This document shows, piece after piece, positions 7,962 to 14,822 of a stretch of DNA of 23,145 nucleotides. Each line of letters starts with the position of its first letter. Positions within the stretch are counted from its first letter, which is position 1. The stretch is from assembly GCA_964561115.1 (NCBI GenBank), contig CAZLOE010000020.1, forward strand, positions 1-23,145, written 5' to 3'. The translations under genes and the position numbers were made by a program. Source of the DNA: CAZBSE01 sp964561115 (lineage in GTDB: Bacteria; Actinomycetota; Humimicrobiia; Humimicrobiales; Humimicrobiaceae). The notes under the pieces were generated by a model. It made no database searches and was not told the DNA's origin. It saw only the letters and a list, made by a program, of their open reading frames with translations.

Positions 7962-8939
7962 TTACCATTTTCCACTGGCTCCGCCGCCTCCTGAGGAACC
8001 GCCGCCAAAGCCGCCAAAGCCTCCTCCTCCGGAAAAACCGCCTCCTCCGGAAGAGATTCCGCCGCCTCCTGCCCAGTACGATGTCCTGCTCTTCCTTGGT
8101 ATAGTGACTTCCTTTTTATCGCTATACCCGCAGTTTGAGCAGACCCTTTCTACCAGTTTCTTTCCGGCAGCAGTATAAGTAGCTGCTTTTAGTATGGTAG
8201 TTTTAGTCTTCAGGCTGAATTTTCTGCAGCTGGGGCATCTTCTTTTAAAAAAGTTTACCAGCACTATTATTATGATCATTATGAGCGGAAAAGGAAAACA
8301 GCACATACATGTTGCAGGTAACCCCGATAGGAAACCGGTAAATGACGAAACAGGATTTTCAGTTACCGCTGCAATACCCGCGCCTCCAGAGCTTAACGGC
8401 TCAAGACCTTTCTCCACATATATCTGGTCGGCTATAGCGATTATCGCATTATACAATCCTTCATAATAATGATCTTTTTGAAGGTTAGGAATAAGTATTT
8501 TATTTTCAATATTGCCTGCTTCAAGATCCGTTATTACTCCCTCAAGTCCGTACCCTACTTCAATCCTTAAGTCCCTTTCCCCAAATTCACCCTCGTTACA
8601 GATTAATATAAGAAGACCGTTATCCTCTTTTTCTTTGCCGATTTCCCATTCTTCAAAAAGTTCTACAGCATATTCTTCCACTGTGATCCCCTGCAGGCTG
8701 TCAACTATCGCTACTGCTATTTCACTGCCGGTATCACTTTCGATCTGCGCTGCAAGAGTCTCCAGGTTATCCCTGGAACTGCTGTCCAGCAGACCGACAT
8801 AATCATTTATATATCCTGTATGGGAAGAAAAATCAACATCATCGGAATGAAGAAGACTAGGGAAAGATAGAAAGCAAATTAAAAAAAATACTAAAAATAA
8901 GATAAGTCTTTTTTTAAATTTAAATAAAATAAATCCCAT
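7962..8939 (-). CDS. TPM-domain (YgcG-like) membrane protein with zinc ribbon and glycine-rich tail
   Basis: Predicted secreted/membrane protein of 325 aa. It has a signal peptide or anchor (about 9-31) and a TPM domain (about 40-175: HTGYINDYVGLLDSSSRDNL, TGSEIAVAIVDSLQGITVEE, DNGLLILI, RIEVGYGLEGVITD). A second TM helix follows (about 210-231, with CMCCFPFPLIMIIIIVLVNF), then a four-cysteine zinc-ribbon-like module (CPSCRK at 235-240 and CSNCGY at 267-272), and a glycine/serine tail ending GGGASGKW. TPM proteins are widespread, and some have acid phosphatase activity or photosystem II repair roles in phototrophs; the function here is unknown. It lies 3 bp downstream of lemA. The LemA-TPM pairing is common in bacteria and suggests a joint envelope function. 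Confidence 0.88.
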   Translation of the reverse strand: MGFILFKFKKRLILFLVFFLICFLSFPSLLHSDDVDFSSHTGYINDYVGLLDSSSRDNLETLAAQIESDTGSEIAVAIVDSLQGITVEEYAVELFEEWEIGKEKEDNGLLILICNEGEFGERDLRIEVGYGLEGVITDLEAGNIENKILIPNLQKDHYYEGLYNAIIAIADQIYVEKGLEPLSSGGAGIAAVTENPVSSFTGFLSGLPATCMCCFPFPLIMIIIIVLVNFFKRRCPSCRKFSLKTKTTILKAATYTAAGKKLVERVCSNCGYSDKKEVTIPRKSRTSYWAGGGGISSGGGGFSGGGGFGGFGGGSSGGGGASGKW

Positions 8940-8942
8940 TAT

Positions 8943-9533
8943 TTAATCAAGTTCCAGATCCAGTTCCGGAGCTACATCTGCTCCTTCTCTAGCTTCAAAG
9001 AATTCTTTTTCCTCAAATCCAAACCAGCCTGCAATTATATTTCTCGGGAACATCTTTATATATACATTATATTCCCTGACTGTCTCATTAAACCTGCCCC
9101 TCTCCACCGCGATCCTGTTTTCTGTTCCTTCCAGCTGGATCATGAGATCCTGTATGGTCCCGCTTGCCTTTAGCTCAGGAGTATCCTCAACCGTGACCTT
9201 TATATCATCGATAATTGAATTTATCTCTTGATTGGCACTGTCAATTTCAGATGCCGTTTCTGCCTCCTGTATTCCTGCTCTTGCTGCAGCTATAGCCTCG
9301 AATATATCTTTTTCCAGCTGCATATATGCCTTGGCACTCTCAGCCAGGTTGGGCACCAGATCAAGCCTTCTTTCATAAACATTCTGTACCTGTGCCCAGG
9401 CTTCATCTACGTCAGTTTCTTTAGCCACCATATTATTTCTTGAATCTATGACATAGGCAACTAATATCAGCCCCACAATGATAATCACCGCTACAAAACC
9501 TATCACACACCCCAAAGCAATCTTTTTACCCAT
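8943..9533 (-). CDS. lemA: LemA family protein
   Basis: A 196-aa membrane-anchored helical protein with one N-terminal TM segment (about 5-28, GCVIGFVAVIIIVGLILVAY) and the LemA core. Recognisable stretches are DEAWAQVQNVYERRLDLVPN (the most conserved LemA block, about 43-62), TPELKASGTIQDLMIQLEGT, ENRIAVERGRFNETVREYN and MFPRNIIAGWFGFEEKEFFE. Length is typical. LemA proteins have the N-terminus outside and a cytoplasmic helical bundle in the usual model; their biochemical role is not settled. It is sandwiched between grpE (17 bp upstream) and the TPM gene (3 bp downstream). The ribosome site GAGGAG is about 11 nt before the ATG. Confidence 0.93.
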   Translation of the reverse strand: MGKKIALGCVIGFVAVIIIVGLILVAYVIDSRNNMVAKETDVDEAWAQVQNVYERRLDLVPNLAESAKAYMQLEKDIFEAIAAARAGIQEAETASEIDSANQEINSIIDDIKVTVEDTPELKASGTIQDLMIQLEGTENRIAVERGRFNETVREYNVYIKMFPRNIIAGWFGFEEKEFFEAREGADVAPELDLELD

Positions 9534-9550
9534 AAAAATCTATACTCCTC

Positions 9551-10198
9551 TCACTTTTTCTTACAAACTTTGACCACTGCCGGTCTTATTAAATAATCAT
9601 TTATCATATAACCTTTTTTTATGACTTCCAGAATATTACCTTCATCAACACCTTCTACTGCCTCAGTGGCAGCTGCTTCACATACCTCAGGATTAAACTC
9701 CTCGCCTATTGGATCAATGACTTTTACATTTTCTTTTTTTAGCAACTCAATCAGCTTCGAATAAATCATCTCCACACCTTTTAAGAATTCATCATCTTCT
9801 TTTTTTAATTTCTTGCCTGCCTCAATAGCCATTTCAAAATTGTCGATTATGGGAAGAAGCTTTTCAATTAGATCTTTGTTTGCCCTTTCTATATGTTCCA
9901 GATGTTCTTTTAGGTTTCTCTTTCTATAATTATCGTAATCTGCCTGTAATCTCTTGATCCTGTCTATATAATCTCCTTCAACCTTCTTATAACTTTCCAG
10001 CTCTTTTCTCAGAAGTTTTATTTCCTCTTCAAGTTCTTCAGTTTCCAGCCTCTCTTTTATCCCTTTTCTTAAAGCAGCTCCCGGTTCTTTTGCTCCCTGC
10101 TTTTTATATTCGGCCGTTTCCTCCATATCCTGTACATTACCACCACTCTTATTCATATGTTCAGAATCTCGATTATTGCTTTTTTCTTTTTTATTCAT
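9551..10198 (-). CDS. grpE: GrpE, nucleotide exchange factor for DnaK
   Basis: Cochaperone that releases ADP from DnaK; acts as a cytoplasmic homodimer. The first ~45 residues are charged and low-complexity. A long coiled coil follows (about 50-130, including RLQADYDNYRKRNLKEHLEH, the classic GrpE block), then a four-helix part (LLPIIDNFEMAIEAGKK) and the C-terminal beta domain (FNPEVCEAAATEAVEG, VIKKGYMINDYLIRPAVVKV). With the ATG at 10198 the protein has 215 aa. A TTG at 10210 would add MSRT and cannot be ruled out, because the only nearby AGGA is very close to the ATG. dnaK, dnaJ and hrcA are not adjacent, and no CIRCE operator (GAGTGCTAA-type inverted repeat) is visible upstream. A TATAAT at 10251-10256 on this strand may be its -10. 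It heads the run grpE-lemA-TPM-cooC-nfnAB. Confidence 0.94.
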   Translation of the reverse strand: MNKKEKSNNRDSEHMNKSGGNVQDMEETAEYKKQGAKEPGAALRKGIKERLETEELEEEIKLLRKELESYKKVEGDYIDRIKRLQADYDNYRKRNLKEHLEHIERANKDLIEKLLPIIDNFEMAIEAGKKLKKEDDEFLKGVEMIYSKLIELLKKENVKVIDPIGEEFNPEVCEAAATEAVEGVDEGNILEVIKKGYMINDYLIRPAVVKVCKKK

Positions 10199-10273
10199 AG
10201 TCCTGGACAAATCACTTTCATAGAAAATTTTTGACAGAAAAATAAAATATATTATATAAAGGAAGGAGATATT

Positions 10274-10321
10274 TTGAAAGTTTTAATTTCTACTGGTAAT
10301 TCCTGCCTGTGCTTATTATAG
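10274..10321 (+). other. Possible 15-codon ORF with strong ribosome site (speculative)
   Basis: On the plus strand, TTGACA (10231-10236) is followed 16-17 bp later by an AT-rich -10-like stretch. GGAAGGAG (10261-10268) lies 6 nt before a TTG codon that opens MKVLISTGNSCLCLL and stops at 10321. It overlaps, in antisense, the 3' end of the lipoprotein gene ending at 10290. It could be chance, a leader peptide without a following gene, or the remnant of a displaced gene. Confidence 0.15.
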
Positions 10322-12077
10322 TAATATCACGGGTAGAAACTATTTCATCAACAAAGAAGTGACTGTCGCAATCCACAGGGGCAAAATGGAAGTGGACTGT
10401 TATTTCTTCATTCCAGCCAGCTGAAACATTCTCTATTACAATTGCTATTTTTATCTTTTCACCCGGTTCCAGTCCCTCTATTACCGAACCTACTTTTTCA
10501 GGTGATACTATTTCGGTATTGGTATCAATGGTAGTGGTCACAGTATCAATACCGGTAGTCAGGTCAGTTTCAGTTCTGGTAGTTTCTTCGGTTGTTGTCA
10601 TTAACCTCTTCAGGTTGACTTCGCTTTCCTCTGTCTTCTTAGTAGTGACCTCTTCAGTGACAGTCTTGGTCAGGCCGTCAGTGCTATATTCAGTTGTCGT
10701 TTCAATATCAGTAGTTCCTCCAGTATTTGCCCAGTCTGAAATATGACTCTCATAAATATCCTCATTTGAATAATAATATGCATCAGCTTCCTCAGGGTCC
10801 CATATATGTACTTCCCATAAAGGAGCGATTTCCATATCAGGATCAGGTTCAGGGCTCAGTTTTATCCAAACCATCATAGGCTGTAGATCAAGCGTAACAG
10901 TTCCCAGGTTTGTTATATCATAATACTGTATAAAACGCTCTCTCCTTCCCTTGGAAACATCACTGAAGGGAGGAACCTTGGCAATAGCGATAGTATAATC
11001 AGGTGATGGAATTGCCAAAACATTACTTGACACTACCCGCCCTGCTTCATCCAGAGTCCATAAAGAATAATAGTAAGATTTATCTTCTTCTACATCTTCA
11101 TCGACATAAGAATTGTCATTTATATTGCTAAAGGTAGCGATGACATCATCGCTTTCAAGATCGGGGCTTACACATGGGTCTTCCAATTTAACCAATTTAT
11201 AGGAATTAAAGTTATTATCGCTGCTCAGAGTCCAGCTTAAATAATTAGCACTGCCCTGCTGATAACCTGAAAGATCAGAGGGATATGGGACGATAAGGTC
11301 TTTATAAACCATTACATCTTTAAACACCGGTGCACTCATAAATCCGTCTTGTTCTTCAGCCCATACTGCAACTTCATTATTATCTAATTTTAGTGAAACA
11401 TCATCCAGATCAAAGAAGCCGATTTCATCACATTTAACCTCACCAACAATTTTATCATCCACCTGAATATAAACCTGTGAACTTGGGAGATGCTTTCCCT
11501 GTATATATATCGCAGGACTAGTTACAGTAGAATAATATATATTTTCTATCTCTTTTAAATTAGTGGAATCCTCAAACAAGAAATACTCAACTTTTGGGGG
11601 TACAACTAAAATTAAGTTAAATATTGTAGGGTTGCTTTCATTTCCGGAAGGGCTTACTGAAACCAGTTCTATGACATTATTGCCTTCTGTTATTTCCACC
11701 CCGTTTATAGTCTCAAAACTACCATTATTATCTACAATTATACCGCTCTGCTGCAATTCCCAATTGACATATACATCTATGGTATTTCCCGCCTCAGCAA
11801 GACCTTTAATAAAGACCAATTCCCTATCACCGCTGCTGTGTATCTCTTCACCTGATACATGAGATAAAACTATCGGTGCAGTTACCATTCTGCTTCTCAG
11901 CAAGGATAGCTTGCTGTCAATAGTATCTTCAGCTTTATCAGCATCTTCTGCCTTATCGCTTTTATCCGCTATTATCAGATCGCTGCTGTTATTGCTGGAA
12001 AAGCAGCCCGGCGTATATGCTAGAGCAATAATTCCGCAAAATATTAAAATTAAAATTGTTTTTAAGTTTTTCTTCAT
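10290..12077 (-). CDS. Large lipoprotein with tandem Ig-like/FN3-like domains and a Thr-rich insertion
   Basis: I do not recognise a named family. The 595-aa protein has a signal peptide ending ALAYTPGC (loose lipobox, Cys 25) and a charged linker with an AEDADKAED repeat. Two Ig-like modules follow: about 67-160, with FIKGLAEAGNTIDVYVN and ITEGNNVIELVSVSPSGNES typical of bacterial Ig domains; and about 161-260, with YIQGKHLPSSQVYIQVDDK. Then comes an FN3-like domain (about 263-358, NYLSWTLSSDNNFNSYKLV and DKSYYYSLWTLDEAGRVVSS). The C-terminal beta domain (about 361-595) is interrupted at about 455-525 by a Thr/Glu/Asp-rich segment with two similar beta-hairpin-like units. The protein is probably exposed on the cell surface, for adhesion or polymer binding; that is inference. 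It has its own promoter (12092-12121). The start ATG at 12077 has only a weak ribosome site. Confidence 0.8.
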   Translation of the reverse strand: MKKNLKTILILIFCGIIALAYTPGCFSSNNSSDLIIADKSDKAEDADKAEDTIDSKLSLLRSRMVTAPIVLSHVSGEEIHSSGDRELVFIKGLAEAGNTIDVYVNWELQQSGIIVDNNGSFETINGVEITEGNNVIELVSVSPSGNESNPTIFNLILVVPPKVEYFLFEDSTNLKEIENIYYSTVTSPAIYIQGKHLPSSQVYIQVDDKIVGEVKCDEIGFFDLDDVSLKLDNNEVAVWAEEQDGFMSAPVFKDVMVYKDLIVPYPSDLSGYQQGSANYLSWTLSSDNNFNSYKLVKLEDPCVSPDLESDDVIATFSNINDNSYVDEDVEEDKSYYYSLWTLDEAGRVVSSNVLAIPSPDYTIAIAKVPPFSDVSKGRRERFIQYYDITNLGTVTLDLQPMMVWIKLSPEPDPDMEIAPLWEVHIWDPEEADAYYYSNEDIYESHISDWANTGGTTDIETTTEYSTDGLTKTVTEEVTTKKTEESEVNLKRLMTTTEETTRTETDLTTGIDTVTTTIDTNTEIVSPEKVGSVIEGLEPGEKIKIAIVIENVSAGWNEEITVHFHFAPVDCDSHFFVDEIVSTRDITIISTGRNYQ

Positions 12078-12091
12078 AATCTTAAATAAAT

Positions 12092-12121
12092 ATTATACCA
12101 AATATTATATATTATTTACAA
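12092..12121 (-). promoter_or_regulatory. Promoter for the Ig-like lipoprotein gene
   Basis: On the minus strand, TTGTAA (12121-12116), an 18-bp spacer ending in TGG, and TATAAT (12097-12092) form a promoter with an extended -10. Predicted start near 12085, only a few bases before the ATG at 12077, so the transcript would be nearly leaderless, which agrees with the weak ribosome site. Prediction from motif only. Confidence 0.45.
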
Positions 12122-12135
12122 AAAACTTCTACTTA

Positions 12136-12576
12136 TTATATAAAAGTTTTTTCAAATATTATTTTCCACTTATTCTTTTCCTCAGTCAGATAAATATACT
12201 TTTTATATTGTTTTACCTCTCCGTTTTTATAACTGACTTCAAATTCCGCCACTACCTTGCTCATATTATTCTCATATCCTAAATATACTATTTCATTGAC
12301 TTCTATGCTATCTACGTCCGAAAGTATCTTTTTAAACTCAGTTACGTACTTTTCTCTGCTTATATTATTCTTATCGCTGTCCGGAAGTAAATTGGTGTAT
12401 ATAAAATCCGGATCCTTGTTGTTAAGAGAATAAAAAAAGTCCAGAATAGCTTTCTCCGGTTCAGTCTTTAAAAAATAAGCTACATCCAGCTTGCCGTCAT
12501 AACCCCTGCAGCCTGTAATCATCACCAAAAAAATTAAAACCAAAAAAAGTATCCTGTAAAGACTTCTTCTTAACAA
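12136..12576 (-). CDS. Small lipoprotein, NTF2/DUF4878-like fold suspected
   Basis: A 146-aa protein with a signal peptide and clear lipobox MITGC (Cys 23), so probably a membrane-anchored extracytoplasmic lipoprotein. The mature part begins with an alpha-helical stretch (TEPEKAILDFFYSLNNKDPD), then LLPDSDKNNISREKYVTEFK, and ends in long beta strands (MSKVVAEFEVSYKNGEVKQY, KKYIYLTEEKNKWKIIFEK). That order (helices, then a curved sheet ending in 'W-K-I') is like NTF2-like DUF4878 lipoproteins; no specific function follows. The start is a TTG at 12576: no ATG or GTG in frame would keep the signal peptide, and an upstream in-frame stop limits the alternatives. It lies 85 bp after the HDAC-like gene and upstream of the large lipoprotein. 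Confidence 0.7.
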   Translation of the reverse strand: MLRRSLYRILFLVLIFLVMITGCRGYDGKLDVAYFLKTEPEKAILDFFYSLNNKDPDFIYTNLLPDSDKNNISREKYVTEFKKILSDVDSIEVNEIVYLGYENNMSKVVAEFEVSYKNGEVKQYKKYIYLTEEKNKWKIIFEKTFI

Positions 12577-12661
12577 CCTTTTAACAATATTGTTTTATAA
12601 TTAAAAATATTTGTAAACAAAGCTCTTTCAAACATCTATTATAATATTATTACCCATGTTT

Positions 12662-13729
12662 TTATACTTTAAAAATTTCTTTAATGCTTTCCAGAACCTC
12701 TGCGTTATTTATTTTTCTGTCTTTAAAATCACTGTTTATCTCTAATTTGTTTTTAAGCTTATCAATACCACCAGACCCGGTAAATAGTTCTTTATTAAAG
12801 CATCCCCTTATGGTCTCCAGGACGCTTTTTGCAGTAGCATTATAATCATAACCTCCTTCCAGCATCACTCCGATTTTACCCTTGCTGTACCTGCAGCTCA
12901 GATATGAAATAATACACATTATTTTGTAATATGATTCTTCAATCAGATTAAGAGAGGATAAAGGATCCAGCAGGTGTGAATCATATCCAGCGCTTACCAG
13001 AAAAAGTTCAGGTTCATACCTCTCTACAACAGGAATGACTATATCCATCATCGCAGCCAGATAATCTGCATCATCTGTCTGGGATTTGAAGGGAAAGTTC
13101 ATATTAAAACCTTTTCCCCTGCCTCTTCCTGTCTCGCTGTAATATCCTGTTCCCGGATAGTGGGGGTACTGATGAAAAGATATATAAAAAACACTGCAGT
13201 CATCATAAAAGATTTCCTGTGTCCCGTTACCGTGATGGGCGTCAAAATCTATTATAACTATTTTATTTACACCCCATTTTTTCTGAGCATATCTGGCACT
13301 CAGAGCCATATTATTAAAAATACAGAATCCACTTCCCTTATCTCTGAAAGCATGATGGCCTGGCGGGCGGACAACAGCAAAAAAACTGCTGGATTCAGCT
13401 TTACTGCTAAAAATAAGATCCAGCCCCCTAAAGCATCCGCCAGCAGCCAGAAGCGCACACTTATAAGTATATTCTGTTACCGCAGTATCTGGATCAAGGT
13501 AAGAAATACTCCCTTTTACCGACAGATCCATGATCTGCTGAATATAATTTTTATCATGCACCATCTCGATCTGACTGCTTCCTGCAGGGCCTGGTTCTTT
13601 GATGATTATTTTATTTCTAAATTCCCACCTGTCTAATGCCTCTTTTATAGCAATCAGTCTGTTTTCATTTTCAGGATGAGAAGGCCCATTGTAGTGTTTC
13701 AAATAGAAATCATCATATATTATGTACAT
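12662..13729 (-). CDS. Histone-deacetylase-family (AcuC/HDAC-like) amidohydrolase
   Basis: Zinc-dependent deacetylase of the arginase-deacetylase fold, 355 aa. Core signatures are PSHPENENRLIAI (16-28), FAVVRPPGHHAFRDKGSGFC (117-136, active-site His125/His126), FNNMALSARYAQ, IIDFDAHHGNGTQEIFY (159-175, zinc ligands Asp163 and His165), SAGYDSHLLDPLSSLNL (246-262, zinc ligand Asp250) and MLEGGYD (289-295, catalytic Tyr294). All catalytic residues are present, so it is expected to be active. Substrates of bacterial members include acetyl-polyamines, acetoin-utilisation targets and acetylated proteins; none can be chosen here. It lies 27 bp after the CwlM-like gene and is probably in the trxB operon. 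The ribosome site is weak. The C-terminal ~50 residues after the core are charged and variable. Confidence 0.93.
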   Translation of the reverse strand: MYIIYDDFYLKHYNGPSHPENENRLIAIKEALDRWEFRNKIIIKEPGPAGSSQIEMVHDKNYIQQIMDLSVKGSISYLDPDTAVTEYTYKCALLAAGGCFRGLDLIFSSKAESSSFFAVVRPPGHHAFRDKGSGFCIFNNMALSARYAQKKWGVNKIVIIDFDAHHGNGTQEIFYDDCSVFYISFHQYPHYPGTGYYSETGRGRGKGFNMNFPFKSQTDDADYLAAMMDIVIPVVERYEPELFLVSAGYDSHLLDPLSSLNLIEESYYKIMCIISYLSCRYSKGKIGVMLEGGYDYNATAKSVLETIRGCFNKELFTGSGGIDKLKNKLEINSDFKDRKINNAEVLESIKEIFKV

Positions 13730-13756
13730 ATCACTGATATTTATTAGTATGTTTCT

Positions 13757-14821
13757 TTACTTAAGATATTCTAAAATAGCATCAACTATGCTTTCACTTA
13801 TTTTTAGCTGACAGCCCGTCTTTTTTATTCTCTCCCTTTCTTTATAATTTGAAATAAAAGCAGGTTCCACCAATACTGAAGTCATTGTAGTGTCCTTGAG
13901 AAGGGCATAATTTGTACCATGGACCCTGCAGTCCAAAACCTTTAGGTTGCCGACGATTTTATCCTGTATCAGATTTGCAATCCCGTATCCCGGTATTGAG
14001 TAGGACTTAAGACCTTTAAAATAGAAACAGCTGCAGCCGTTGGCATCTTTATCTGAGGAATAGTTCAAATCCACACCAATCAGAAGATTCGCCTCACTCC
14101 TGTTGGCATATTCGATCCTGTCATACAGAAAAAGGTCATGTCTTTCATTTTCACCGCCTGAAAGAAGCGTCTCAATACTTTTTTTTGACAACATATCCCT
14201 GCAGAAATTTACTATGCTCTTGCATATATAGATTTTCTCACTTAGATATTTCTCACTGCTTCCCGTATCCTCCAAATTTTCACTGTAATCAAGAATGATC
14301 TTACTTTCACGCAGCCTGCCTTCACTTTCCATACTTTTAGTTATGGGGAAATTAGAAGTTTCCTTTGATACTATGATCCTTTTCAAACTCTTAAGATGCT
14401 GTAATGTTTCCTCTCCTACTATTCCATCATCAGCAATATTCATATTATTTTGAAATTCTATCAGAGCCTTGTGCGTCCTTTCACAAAATATACCGTTTTC
14501 ATTATATGGATAAAAGCCCAGTGTTTTTAACCATAACTGCAGAGTCCTTACATCATCACCCCTGAAAGGAGGGTGTTTCAGATACAGCATCCTTTCACCG
14601 ATCTTATACCCTGCGTCAACCAATTCCTGCCATGTCTCCCGATCTATAACACCGGTCACCAGGAGCCCTCTATCCTGCTGGAATTTTCTGACTGCATCTT
14701 CGGTGTCAAGACCAAAAAACCCATCCACATCTTTTGACCCGATGTCATAGCCCAGCAGTTTTAATCTTCTCTGAAGATCCGTGACTTTTTCACCTGAAGA
14801 ATTTCTTTTTATTACTTCCAT
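13757..14821 (-). CDS. cwlM: CwlM-like protein: two PG-binding domains plus degenerate Amidase_3 domain
   Basis: Homologue of N-acetylmuramoyl-L-alanine amidases, 354 aa, with no signal peptide, so presumably cytoplasmic. Domains: PG_binding_1 at about 7-70 (VTDLQRRLKLLGYD, VDGFFGLDTEDAVRKFQQD), a second at about 85-145 (VRTLQLWLKTLGFYPYNENG, DGIVGEETLQHLKSL) and Amidase_3 at about 174-352 (KIILDYSEN, YANRSEANLLIGVDLNY, DCRVHG, VLVEPAFISN). In active amidases the zinc histidines lie in DPGHGG and SIHAN; here these positions read DYSEN (Glu181) and GVDLN (Asp251). The catalytic-type Glu319 is kept. Domain order, the DCRVHG block, the lost histidines and position after trxB match mycobacterial CwlM, a regulator of MurA and peptidoglycan precursor synthesis. 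Orthology is inference. One base separates it from trxB. Confidence 0.8.
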   Translation of the reverse strand: MEVIKRNSSGEKVTDLQRRLKLLGYDIGSKDVDGFFGLDTEDAVRKFQQDRGLLVTGVIDRETWQELVDAGYKIGERMLYLKHPPFRGDDVRTLQLWLKTLGFYPYNENGIFCERTHKALIEFQNNMNIADDGIVGEETLQHLKSLKRIIVSKETSNFPITKSMESEGRLRESKIILDYSENLEDTGSSEKYLSEKIYICKSIVNFCRDMLSKKSIETLLSGGENERHDLFLYDRIEYANRSEANLLIGVDLNYSSDKDANGCSCFYFKGLKSYSIPGYGIANLIQDKIVGNLKVLDCRVHGTNYALLKDTTMTSVLVEPAFISNYKERERIKKTGCQLKISESIVDAILEYLK

Positions 14822-14822
14822 T

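Noticed and set aside
11911..12282. Plus-strand ORF of 123 codons spanning the two lipoprotein genes
   Set aside because: It is Phe/Ile/Tyr/Lys-rich owing to AT-rich DNA and crosses a promoter and two real genes on the other strand.
13160..13636. Plus-strand ORF of 158 codons
   Set aside because: It lies antisense to the HDAC-like gene, which has all catalytic residues. No ribosome site or recognisable domain.
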